Below the pieces are notes generated by a model. It saw nothing but the letters and a program-made list of their open reading frames with translations, had not been told where the DNA came from and did not search any database. A stretch of 64,000 nucleotides of DNA from NCBI GenBank assembly GCA_020639115.1, contig JACKHG010000017.1, positions 1 through 64,000 on the forward strand, given 5' to 3'. Of the stretch, positions 44,808-52,995 are shown piece after piece. Position numbers and translations under genes: made by a program. The stretch's first letter is position 1. Each line of letters opens with the position of its first letter. The DNA is from Phycisphaerales bacterium (GTDB taxonomy: Bacteria > Planctomycetota > Phycisphaerae > UBA1845).

Positions 44808-47800
44808 ATGCGACGACATTCCACCGCGATTCTCCTGCTGTCATGTTGGGCGGCGCCAGGTATCGTTTGGGCAGCGGGCGACAGCGTCGCGGGAGTGCCC
44901 CTGGATCGCGCCGCGTACGGTACGGGTACGATCGAAACGCTGGCCGCCATGGTTGCGCGGAGCCGCGCCCACGGTGATGTTGTGACCAGCGATGGGCGCG
45001 GCGATCAGCACGGCCGCTGGATGGTGCCCTCGGACGGCGCCCTCTATTTTGCCCATTCGGGCCGGCACTACGTGGTGAACAGCTGGGGGGATACGCGGAT
45101 GGCCATTGGCTTTCCGCGGACGGTCGACGTGGCCGGCGCGTACTTCGCGGGCCAGGGCGGTGCCGGCGTGTGGGCGCGCGGCGTGCGTGCCATCGGCATG
45201 CAGGGCGATCGCGTCGTCAAGACGACGGATTGGTTCGAAGCCATCGGAGCGAAGCCGGCGTGGTTCGAGATGGATCTGCGGGGCATCGACCGCCTGGTGA
45301 TCGAAGCGGTGCCGGCGGTGGATGGCGCTGGCTGGTACGGGCTCGACGACCTCACCTACACGATCGTACCCGCCCGTGGAACCGACGGCGCGCCGCGGCG
45401 CATCGTCCTGGACTTTGAAGATACCGCCGCGCGGCAGGTACTGACGGGTTCGAATTACGGCGGGCTGCGCTGGGAAACCGGCACGGGCGATTTCGGGTCG
45501 GCGGCGGGCGTGCCTGCACCGCAGACCATGGAGACGGAGGAGCCGAAGCCGCGGGTCGCGCCCGGTCCGACCGAGCGAGAGGGTCTGGGGACAGCGCCCG
45601 AGCAGGTAACGAGTTTTCAAGGGCCGATTCGCGGTGATTCCGGCCAGTTTTCCTATCCACCCGATACCTGCGGCGCGGTGGGGCCGCAGCACTTCGTATC
45701 GCTGGTCAACCGCAACGCCTCGATATACGACCGGGCCAATGGCCAGCGGCTGGCGAGCGTGACGCTCAGCGATTTCTTCGCCCCGTATTCCACCGGCGGA
45801 GATCCGCGGGTGCTGTACGATCAGTACAGCGACCGCTGGATCGCCATCTCGTCGTCGTTCAGCAGCGGGCGCAGCATACAGGTGGCGGTGTCGCTGAGCA
45901 GCGACCCGACCGGGGCGTGGTTCAAGACGCAGTTTCTCGCGGACGGCGGCAGCGACGATGGCTGCTGGCCGGACTATCCGACGCTGGGCGTGAGCGCCGA
46001 CGGCATCTACGTCACGACGTTCATGGTTTCCTGCGGCATGACGGTGTTCGCAATCGACAAGGCGCCGCTGATCGCGGCTGCTCCGTCGCTGGGCACGATC
46101 CTGGCTTTTCGCGGGCTGCCGTTCGAGGGGGCGATCCAGCCGGTGCACTCCTTCGGTTCGGTCAGCGGTGAGTACCTCATCTCGCGCAACTCGAGCACGA
46201 CGCTTCGTGTTCGGCAGGTTGCCGGCGCGGTGTTGGTCAACCGCGGTACCGTCTCGGTGCCGTTCAACACGGCAGCCGCCGACGCGCCGGCCCTGGGCAG
46301 TTCGACGCCGCTGGACACGGTCGACACGCGCCTGATGAACGCGGTATACCGCGACGGCTCGATCTGGACGACGCACACGGTCGACGTCAGCGGGCGGGCC
46401 GCCTGCCGGTGGTACGAAGTCGATGTGCAGGGGGCGTCGCCGACGTTGCAGCAGGTCGGGACGGTCAGCGATCCCGTGCTGCACTACTTTTTCCCATCGA
46501 TCATGGTGAATGCCCGCGGGGATGCCCTGCTCGGGTTTTCGGGGACGTCCGCAACCCAGTACGCCGGCGCCTATTTCACCGGCCGGAACCGTTTCGATCC
46601 GCCGAACGAAATGGGCCCCGCGCAGCCGTACCGCGCCGGCAGCGGCCCGCAGAACAACCTCGACCAGTATGGTCGCAACCGGTGGGGAGATTACAGCCTC
46701 AGCTCGCTCGATCCGAACGACGAGCAGCAGATGTGGACGATCCAGGCTTACGGTCACACGACGAACATCTGGGGCACGTACATCGCCGAGTTCTCGTTTG
46801 GCGACTGCAACAACAACGGCGTCGCCGACAGTATGGATATCACGGCCGGCACCAGCATCGACTGCAACACCAACGGCACGCCCGACGAATGCGAGCTGGA
46901 CGTGCACGACTGCAACGCGAGCGGTATTCCGGATGATTGCGAAATCGCTGCGGGATCGGTCGACGACTGCAATGCCAACGGCATCCCGGACACGTGCGAC
47001 GTCGTCAGTGGTGTCGCCCTGGACTGCAATGCGAACGGCATCCCGGACGTCTGCGACGTCGCCCCCGGCGGCGCCAGCGACGACTGCGACGTCAACGGCG
47101 TTCCCGATGAATGCCAGCTCGCCGGCAACGATTGCAACGGCAACGGGCGACTCGATGTCTGCGACTCCGACGACCTGGCGGCGGGCATGGTCGGCCCAGC
47201 CGGTCACCACGCGTGCCCCGATGAGCCGGTGACCTTCAGCGTCGCCGCGCCCGGCTTGACGGCCTATCAGTGGATCCGCAACGGCACTGAGGTGCTGACC
47301 GAGGGCGCCCCCTTCTCCGGCGTCACCAGCGCAGAGCTCACCATCGCCCCAGCCGGCGCCGGTGGGGATCTCAGCACGTACTCCTGCCGGGTGAGCGCCG
47401 GTTGCATTACGGCGGAGAGCAGCGCCGCCACGCTCGACGTGCTGCCGCCGCAGCTCGATGTTGCGCTCATCAGCCCTTCGCCCATTACGGGGTGCGCCGG
47501 TGGCAACTCGACGGTCGTATTCGCCGTCACCGTTGATGACCCGCTGGACGTCGTCTACCAGTGGAACAAGGACGGCGTCGATCTCGTTGACAGCGCGCAC
47601 ATCATCGGAAGCCAGACGGCCCAACTGGAGATTTCCGGCGCCACCGGAACCGACAGCGGAGCGTACACCTGCCGGGTCTGGAACGCGTGCATCGACCCCG
47701 TTGACGCCGTGTCCACGACCGGCATCCTGGCGTTTGCCAACCCCGCGATCGCGCAGCAGCCCGCGGATCGCTGTGCGGAACCCGGCGAGGACGCCGCCTT

Positions 47801-48233
47801 TAACGCGGAGGCTACCGGCCCCACGCCGCTCATCACGCGCTGGTATGAGGGGGCGGCTGCCCTGACCGACGGCGCGAAGTTTTCCGGCACGACGACCACA
47901 ACGCTCACCGTGCACGACATTCAGCTCGCCGACGACGGTCGCCAGTTCCGCCTCCGCGCCGCCGTGCCCGATCCGTTCTGCTCGACCTACAGCGACGTTG
48001 CGACGCTCACCGTAGCGCCCGCGGGGCAGTGTCCGGACTGTCGCTTCACGCCCGGTGACATGGACGGCGACGGTGACTTCGATCTCGCCGACCTGCAGGC
48101 GTTCGCGGCGTGCTTTGGCGCGGACATCATCGCGCAGCCCGCCTGCGCGTGCGCCAACGTCGCCGCCGATGATCAGGTTGTGAATATCGCCGACTGGATC
48201 GCCCTGCAGGTCATGCTCACCGGGCCGCAGTAG
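44808..48233 (+). CDS. Giant secreted protein with DCN repeats, Ig-like domains and dockerin-type end
   Basis: 1,141 residues from the ATG at 44808, where a signal peptide starts (MRRHSTAILLLSCWAAPG); GGAG lies 10 bases upstream. An ATG at 44781 is possible but puts charged residues in front. The N-terminal 650 residues show no protease motifs; residues about 260-670 contain repeated short beta segments (R-V-L-Y-D-Q-Y-S-D-R-W-I-A-I-S, Y-P-T-L-G-V-S-A-D-G-I-Y-V-T-T) that look like a propeller-type fold. Seven D-C-N-x-N-G-x-P-D-x-C repeats follow (about 675-800), then three Ig-like domains and a dockerin-type pair (D-M-D-G-D-G-D-F-D-L-A-D-L). Likely a binding or structural partner of the two proteases before it. 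The 1,135-codon opposite-strand frame is a shadow. Confidence 0.85.
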   Translation: MRRHSTAILLLSCWAAPGIVWAAGDSVAGVPLDRAAYGTGTIETLAAMVARSRAHGDVVTSDGRGDQHGRWMVPSDGALYFAHSGRHYVVNSWGDTRMAIGFPRTVDVAGAYFAGQGGAGVWARGVRAIGMQGDRVVKTTDWFEAIGAKPAWFEMDLRGIDRLVIEAVPAVDGAGWYGLDDLTYTIVPARGTDGAPRRIVLDFEDTAARQVLTGSNYGGLRWETGTGDFGSAAGVPAPQTMETEEPKPRVAPGPTEREGLGTAPEQVTSFQGPIRGDSGQFSYPPDTCGAVGPQHFVSLVNRNASIYDRANGQRLASVTLSDFFAPYSTGGDPRVLYDQYSDRWIAISSSFSSGRSIQVAVSLSSDPTGAWFKTQFLADGGSDDGCWPDYPTLGVSADGIYVTTFMVSCGMTVFAIDKAPLIAAAPSLGTILAFRGLPFEGAIQPVHSFGSVSGEYLISRNSSTTLRVRQVAGAVLVNRGTVSVPFNTAAADAPALGSSTPLDTVDTRLMNAVYRDGSIWTTHTVDVSGRAACRWYEVDVQGASPTLQQVGTVSDPVLHYFFPSIMVNARGDALLGFSGTSATQYAGAYFTGRNRFDPPNEMGPAQPYRAGSGPQNNLDQYGRNRWGDYSLSSLDPNDEQQMWTIQAYGHTTNIWGTYIAEFSFGDCNNNGVADSMDITAGTSIDCNTNGTPDECELDVHDCNASGIPDDCEIAAGSVDDCNANGIPDTCDVVSGVALDCNANGIPDVCDVAPGGASDDCDVNGVPDECQLAGNDCNGNGRLDVCDSDDLAAGMVGPAGHHACPDEPVTFSVAAPGLTAYQWIRNGTEVLTEGAPFSGVTSAELTIAPAGAGGDLSTYSCRVSAGCITAESSAATLDVLPPQLDVALISPSPITGCAGGNSTVVFAVTVDDPLDVVYQWNKDGVDLVDSAHIIGSQTAQLEISGATGTDSGAYTCRVWNACIDPVDAVSTTGILAFANPAIAQQPADRCAEPGEDAAFNAEATGPTPLITRWYEGAAALTDGAKFSGTTTTTLTVHDIQLADDGRQFRLRAAVPDPFCSTYSDVATLTVAPAGQCPDCRFTPGDMDGDGDFDLADLQAFAACFGADIIAQPACACANVAADDQVVNIADWIALQVMLTGPQ

Positions 48234-48246
48234 GCGCCCTGGCGTC

Positions 48247-48263
48247 ACCGCCTATGCGGCGGT
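48247..48263. terminator. Small hairpin between convergent genes
   Basis: ACCGCC (48247-48252) pairs with GGCGGT (48258-48263) around TATGC, 14 bases after one stop and 50 bases from the other. There is little T-run, so this is only a weak candidate. Confidence 0.35.
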
Positions 48264-48314
48264 TTCCGCGCGCACGTTCGGCGCCCGCGCACGCCCCCCC
48301 GGGTCGGTGCGGTT

Positions 48315-49178
48315 CTACGTCAGTTCGACGTCCCAGTACGCGTGATCGAGGAACTGGCGCCACGAGTGGTAGCGGGCGTCGGACAGCTTTATGCTGATGA
48401 CCGGGCTCCGTGCGGGTTTGCGCGGGATGGAGATCAGCTTCATGTTCGCCTGTTCCGGCGTCCTGCCGCCCTTGCGCACGTTGCACTTGAGGCAGCAGCA
48501 CACGAGGTTTTCCCAAGTGGTGTCGCCGCCCTGCGAACGTGGGACCACGTGGTCCAGGCTCAGGTCAGCCGTCGCGAACCGCTTGCCGCAATACTGGCAC
48601 AGGCTGCGGTCGCGGGCGTAAATATTCCGCCGGTTGAACTTCACCTGCTGCTTGGGAATACGGTTATAGGTGAGCACGCGGATGATCCGCGGCACGGCGA
48701 TGTCGAAGCGCACGGTGCGCACCCAGTCGTGGCCGGCGGGTTCAAACTCGCGCCGGAACCGGCTGAGTTCCGTCCAGTCCGCGAAGTTGTAGGAGACGTA
48801 GCGGCCGTCCTCGACGTGGACGATCTCCGCGACCGGCCGGGCCTCCGCATCCTCCTTGAAGAGAAGCGAAAACGCCCGCCGCGCAGAAATCACCCGCAGC
48901 GCCATGTAGTGCGCGTTGAGCATCAGCACACTGGCCTGCAGCCCGCTCTTCGTTGCAACCGACTCGGATGTGTGGCGCTCTGGGAAGACCGATTCTCCTG
49001 CCGGCCCAGGTGCTTCGCCCGCCCGCGGCGCCCCGAGCCCGTCGCTTGGGAATTCAACCGCCGACCGCCGAAATAGGCGCACCTGAACGCTCAGATATAT
49101 CAGTCTAGGCCCCCCACCGCCCGCTTTGCAAGGGCAATCCTGCGCGCGTTTGTTAAATGTTGCCCCAAACCCGCGCAA
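48315..49178 (-). CDS. HNH endonuclease domain protein
   Basis: 287 residues in the full frame; the conserved part starts about residue 80 (V-L-M-L-N-A-H-Y-M-A-L-R-V), so the real start may be lower, for example the ATG at 48923. The HNH domain (about 185-245) has C-Q-Y-C-G-K, L-S-L-D-H-V-V-P-R-S-Q-G-G, W-E-N-L-V-C-C-C-L-K-C-N: zinc-binding CxxC pairs, the first His and the terminal Asn. Such stand-alone HNH proteins preceded by a V-L-N-x-x-Y domain are common in bacteria outside mobile elements, and their substrate is unknown. No phage or intron context here. Confidence 0.85.
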   Translation of the reverse strand: MRGFGATFNKRAQDCPCKAGGGGPRLIYLSVQVRLFRRSAVEFPSDGLGAPRAGEAPGPAGESVFPERHTSESVATKSGLQASVLMLNAHYMALRVISARRAFSLLFKEDAEARPVAEIVHVEDGRYVSYNFADWTELSRFRREFEPAGHDWVRTVRFDIAVPRIIRVLTYNRIPKQQVKFNRRNIYARDRSLCQYCGKRFATADLSLDHVVPRSQGGDTTWENLVCCCLKCNVRKGGRTPEQANMKLISIPRKPARSPVISIKLSDARYHSWRQFLDHAYWDVELT

Positions 49179-49184
49179 AAGCGG

Positions 49185-50849
49185 TCACGACTGCCCTTTC
49201 CCACTCCTTCCGACCGGCGCCGGCGCTCGCCGCCGATAAACGGTCAACTCCGACACACCATCCGGCGCGGTCGCATCATCATCCGGCGCCCACGACTCGA
49301 ACACCGGTACGTAGTGCGCGCGGAAGTACCACGCCTGCTCGCGCGTCTCGAACAGGGCGCCATCCGCCCCGTGCCGGTTATCCCGCACGGACCGCGTCGG
49401 CAGCACGACGTACTGCGGCGCTTCCGCCGCCAGCACGGCCTGCATCCGCGCACCGAACGACGCGGTGCACGCCATCCGCTCGACGACGGCTGGACTGACC
49501 GACCCGCGCAGATCGATGATCGGCCGCCGGGCGGTGTACGCCGCGTAGCCGACGCCGTCCACCGCGACGCGGGCATCGGCGTCCGCGTGCCCGGCCAGCC
49601 AGGTCCCCGCCTCGGTCCCCGCCATGCGCCGCGCGTACCGCGCTTCACGCCCCTGGCGGTACATCACCTCGTCGCGGTTCGCGATCGACAGCACGAGCCC
49701 CAGCACCGTGAGCGCCGCGAGCACGTCCAGCACCCAGTGCGTGAGGCCGAACTCCCGCCAGTACAACTGCCCCACGACCCACAACTCCCACAGCCCGAGC
49801 ATGCCCAGCACGACCGAACTCCACGCAAGCGGGGCAGCCACGCCTTTCGCCCGCAGGTCGACGCCCCAGAGCAGCACGACGCCATAGACGGCGATCGCCG
49901 CCGGCAGCAGGATCACGCCGTGCAGCCGGCGCGGCCTGCGGGCGATGCCCAGGCAGCCCACGACGAGCAGCACGATCCACGCCCAGACCTGCCAGCGCAG
50001 CGCCGCGTGTCCATACGTGTGCGGCATCCACAGGTGATCCACGAGCCACCCGCCGTACCACCGCAGTACGCCGAGCCACCCCGCCCATCCGCCCGCGTGC
50101 ATCTGCGCCGCGCACTCCGCACGCAGCGGCAGCGGGACGGGTGAGCCGAAGTACACCGTCGCAAAGATCAGCCAGGCCCCCAGCAGGATTGCGAAAACAG
50201 CCAGCGGCCCGAGCGCCCGCCGGCCCGCGCCCCACACGATCGCGGCCACCAGCAGCAGCGCCCACAGCAGGCCCCAGGCCTGTGCCGGCACCAGCAGGGC
50301 CGCCATCACGGCCGCCACGATCCACCACCCGCGCACGACCGCCACGAGCCCCACCGCCACCAGCGCCAGCCCGAGTGCGATTGCTTCACCGCCGACCGTC
50401 GCCGCGAGGATCGCGGGGTGCAGCCCGACAACCAGCATGCTCGCAGCCGACCACGCCGGGCCGACGCGCACGCTGCGCAGCAGCCCGTAGACCGCGCCGC
50501 CCGCCACTGCGCCGCATAGAATTCCCAATACGTGCGCCACGAGCGGAACGCGGTCCACGCCGAACACCACGCCGCCCAGCCCCAGCAGCGCCGCAAACAG
50601 CGGCGACGCCGTGCCCAGCACGCGCTCGCCCGCGTTGAAGACGAATCCCTGCCCACGCGCCAGATTCTCCGCGTAGCGGAAATCCACCAGGCCGTCCGCC
50701 GGCGCCAACCGGGCCAGCCACCCGAAGGCCACCAGGCCCGCGAGCAGCACCATCAGCCCCCCGACCGCCCAGGCCCATCCGTTCGCGGTTCCGGCAGCCT
50801 CGGCCTCCTCCCGCGCCATCGACTCCTTCACGATCGCTGGTTCCATCAT
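49185..50849 (-). CDS. Polytopic membrane protein, possible GT-C type glycosyltransferase
   Basis: 555 residues from the ATG at 50849, 8 bases after GGGGAG; an open extension upstream lacks protein-like character. About ten to twelve membrane helices fill residues 25-400. An acidic residue pair, V-D-F-R-Y-A-E-N-L-A-R-G, sits in the first non-membrane loop, as Asp does in GT-C dolichol-phosphate-mannose-type transferases (D-D-x-Y), and the C-terminal 150 residues form a soluble domain. The layout matches planctomycete proteins annotated as mannosyltransferase-like or hypothetical. Six bases from the HNH gene, but co-function is not implied. Confidence 0.65.
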   Translation of the reverse strand: MMEPAIVKESMAREEAEAAGTANGWAWAVGGLMVLLAGLVAFGWLARLAPADGLVDFRYAENLARGQGFVFNAGERVLGTASPLFAALLGLGGVVFGVDRVPLVAHVLGILCGAVAGGAVYGLLRSVRVGPAWSAASMLVVGLHPAILAATVGGEAIALGLALVAVGLVAVVRGWWIVAAVMAALLVPAQAWGLLWALLLVAAIVWGAGRRALGPLAVFAILLGAWLIFATVYFGSPVPLPLRAECAAQMHAGGWAGWLGVLRWYGGWLVDHLWMPHTYGHAALRWQVWAWIVLLVVGCLGIARRPRRLHGVILLPAAIAVYGVVLLWGVDLRAKGVAAPLAWSSVVLGMLGLWELWVVGQLYWREFGLTHWVLDVLAALTVLGLVLSIANRDEVMYRQGREARYARRMAGTEAGTWLAGHADADARVAVDGVGYAAYTARRPIIDLRGSVSPAVVERMACTASFGARMQAVLAAEAPQYVVLPTRSVRDNRHGADGALFETREQAWYFRAHYVPVFESWAPDDDATAPDGVSELTVYRRRAPAPVGRSGKGQS

Positions 50850-51128
50850 CCGGCCTGCTCCCCTGCTGCTTTCAAGTCTGTCATCGCCGGGCCCCGCGCT
50901 TGCGAACCCCCTCCGAGCCGCCCGTGCCCCGCATGGGCCGTGCCCGGGCGGATCATACGCCGCCGCACCGCCTGGGGCGAAGCCGATCCCTTGCCCCCCG
51001 CCGCCCGGACGCGCAGAATCGCCGATGGAACCGCGGCGGAGTGGCTGCGTCGAAGATGAGGCAGCCACTCAGCCGCATGTGCTGCAAGCTGACGATAGAA
51101 GTTTCAAAGCGACCCAGGAGTTTCACCC

Positions 51129-52343
51129 ATGTCCAAAGCCGCCCCATTGCTGGCGGGATTGCTCGCCGCCGCCGCCGTGGCCAGCGCCGACGTGCCCGGT
51201 GCGCCCTCACTCGATGCGCTGCACCTCGCCCAGTCCAACCGCGCGTTCGCCCTCGCGCTCTACGACGTGCTGGGCGACGAAGGCAACATCTTCTATTCGC
51301 CCTACAGCATCTCGACGGCGCTGGCGATGACCTACGCCGGCGCGCGCAACCAGACTGCCGAGGAAATGGCCCGGGCGCTGCACTTCGATCTGCCGCCGCA
51401 GCGGCTGCACAAGGCGTTTGCGGAACTGATGCAGCGCGACCAGACCGTCTCCGGCGAGAAGGGCATCGAACTGGCGATTGCCAACGCGCTGTGGGGCGAG
51501 AAATCCATTACCTTTCGCGAGGACTTCCTCGACCTAACGCGGCAGTACTACGGCGCGGGCCTGCGCCAGGTCGACTTCGCGCACGATACGGAGGCCGCCC
51601 GCCGCACGATCAACGCCTGGGTCGCCGACCACACCGAAGACAAGATCGATGAGCTGCTGAAGCCGGCGGACGTGGACGCCGGCACGGCGCTGGTGCTGAC
51701 CAATGCCGTTTACTTCAAGGGTCTCTGGCTCGAGCAGTTCGACGCGGAGATGACCGACGACATGCCCTTCCACCTGGCGGGAGGCAAGACGATCGACGTC
51801 GAGACGATGACGCAGAGCGCTAAACTCCGCATGTACAACGCCGAGAACGTCCGCGTGCTCTGCCTGCCCTACCAGGGTGAGAAGATGTCGCTCGTGGTGA
51901 TTTTGCCCAACGAGGTCGACGGCCTGGCGAAGCTGATGCAGTCGCTCAGTCCGAGCGCAGTCGAGGGCTGGATCACGCAGGCGCAGCGCCAGCAGGTCAC
52001 GGTGTTCCTGCCGAAGTTCAAGCTCGAGAGCCGGATCGACCTCAACGCCGGCCTGGGCAAGCTGGGCATGAACGCCGCGTTCTCCGGCGCCGCTGACTTC
52101 TCGGGCATGGCCAAGGACCAGAAGCTCGCCATTTCCCGCGTGATTCACGAGGCCTGCGTCGAGGTCAGCGAAGAGGGCACGGAGGCAGCCGCCGCCACCG
52201 GCGTGGTCATGATGCGCACCGCCATCTCCCCGACGTTCCGTGCGGACCACCCGTTCCTGTTCCTCATCCGCAACGACCTCACCGGAAGCTGGCTGTTCCT
52301 CGGCCGCCTAAGTGCGCCCGAGCCATCTACTGGCGGCGAATGA
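51129..52343 (+). CDS. Secreted serpin (serine protease inhibitor)
   Basis: 404 residues, standard serpin length plus a signal peptide (1-20, ending A-S-A-D). Serpin landmarks are present: N-I-F-Y-S-P-Y-S-I-S, T-N-A-V-Y-F-K-G-L-W, and the hinge E-E-G-T-E-A-A-A-A-T from residue 348, whose small residues allow loop insertion and therefore real inhibition. Counting from the hinge puts the scissile bond at about Arg363-Thr364, suggesting trypsin-like targets, with one residue of uncertainty. F-R-A-D-H-P-F-L-F follows. It may guard the cell surface against its own S1/S8 proteases or those of others. A Shine-Dalgarno GGAG precedes the start. Confidence 0.93.
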   Translation: MSKAAPLLAGLLAAAAVASADVPGAPSLDALHLAQSNRAFALALYDVLGDEGNIFYSPYSISTALAMTYAGARNQTAEEMARALHFDLPPQRLHKAFAELMQRDQTVSGEKGIELAIANALWGEKSITFREDFLDLTRQYYGAGLRQVDFAHDTEAARRTINAWVADHTEDKIDELLKPADVDAGTALVLTNAVYFKGLWLEQFDAEMTDDMPFHLAGGKTIDVETMTQSAKLRMYNAENVRVLCLPYQGEKMSLVVILPNEVDGLAKLMQSLSPSAVEGWITQAQRQQVTVFLPKFKLESRIDLNAGLGKLGMNAAFSGAADFSGMAKDQKLAISRVIHEACVEVSEEGTEAAAATGVVMMRTAISPTFRADHPFLFLIRNDLTGSWLFLGRLSAPEPSTGGE

Positions 52344-52406
52344 AACCTGAATGTAGTGTGGCAATCGCGCGTCCGTGATGCGGGGCGTGTGCCAGTTTCC
52401 GCTTCC

Positions 52407-52820
52407 TTACGGGCGCGGCTCTGTTGGGTCATCCGGCCAGAGGTTCTCGGGCATGAGGATGGGCCGGCCGCTGGTGTCGACGCAGGCCAGCGTGGAACTC
52501 GCCTCGGTGCACACGACGCCGTTGACCAGCATGCGGTAGCTGTGGTCCACGCGGGTGCGGGTGATCCGCTCCACGCGCGTGTGGATGATGACCACGTCGT
52601 CGTAGCGGATCGGCGCCTTGTAGCGGATTTCCAGCTTGGCCACGACGAAGAACACGCCGCGGGCCTCGAGTTCCCGGTAGCTCACCCCCGAAGCGCGCAA
52701 CAGCTCGGTGCGCGAGAGCTCCAGGTACTCGAAGTACTTCGCATGGTGCAGCAGCCCCATGGGGTCGCACTCGGCGTACCGCACGCGCACCTGGACTTCA
52801 GACTGATCGAGAGGATTCAT
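52407..52820 (-). CDS. Acyl-CoA thioesterase, YbgC/4HBT hotdog family
   Basis: 137 residues. The hotdog signature is clear: V-R-Y-A-E-C-D-P-M-G-L-L-H-H-A-K-Y-F-E-Y-L-E, where the Asp after the Cys and the H-H pair form the active site of YbgC-type enzymes, which hydrolyse acyl-CoA esters. The proposed substrate class is short or medium acyl-CoA. It lies immediately downstream of smc with a repeat-filled gap between. Confidence 0.9.
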   Translation of the reverse strand: MNPLDQSEVQVRVRYAECDPMGLLHHAKYFEYLELSRTELLRASGVSYRELEARGVFFVVAKLEIRYKAPIRYDDVVIIHTRVERITRTRVDHSYRMLVNGVVCTEASSTLACVDTSGRPILMPENLWPDDPTEPRP

Positions 52821-52835
52821 TGCGTTTTACTGGGT

Positions 52836-52993
52836 GAATTGAACCACGAAGACACCAAGACACGAAGAACGGCGATTTTTCTTGAAAGAACTACGGTAGC
52901 CGCCGCTACTCGAAAACGGTGGTAGCAACATCATCGCCCACAAATCCCAATTTCAATTCTTCTTGGTGTCTTCGTGTCTTCGTGGTTCAATTC
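52836..52993. repeat. Imperfect inverted repeat between smc and thioesterase
   Basis: Left arm 52836-52869 (GAATTGAACCACGAAGACAC ...) is largely the reverse complement of 52959-52993 (... CGTGTCTTCGTGGTTCAATTC), with about 90 bases between. Each arm is itself built from repeated ACACGAAG/ACCAAG octamer-like units. The right arm ends 3 bases from the smc stop. The arrangement could fold as a long hairpin in RNA; there is no T-run. It is not an insertion sequence: no ORF or target duplication. Confidence 0.8.
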
Positions 52994-52995
52994 CA

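Noticed and set aside
42069..48248. Two minus-strand frames of 916 and 1,135 codons
   Set aside because: Shadows of the trypsin-like protease and its neighbour; they show no motifs and end where the real genes do.
48315..49178. HNH gene as part of a phage, intron or restriction system
   Set aside because: No methylase, integrase, reverse transcriptase or intron structure is nearby; this HNH type occurs as a stand-alone gene.
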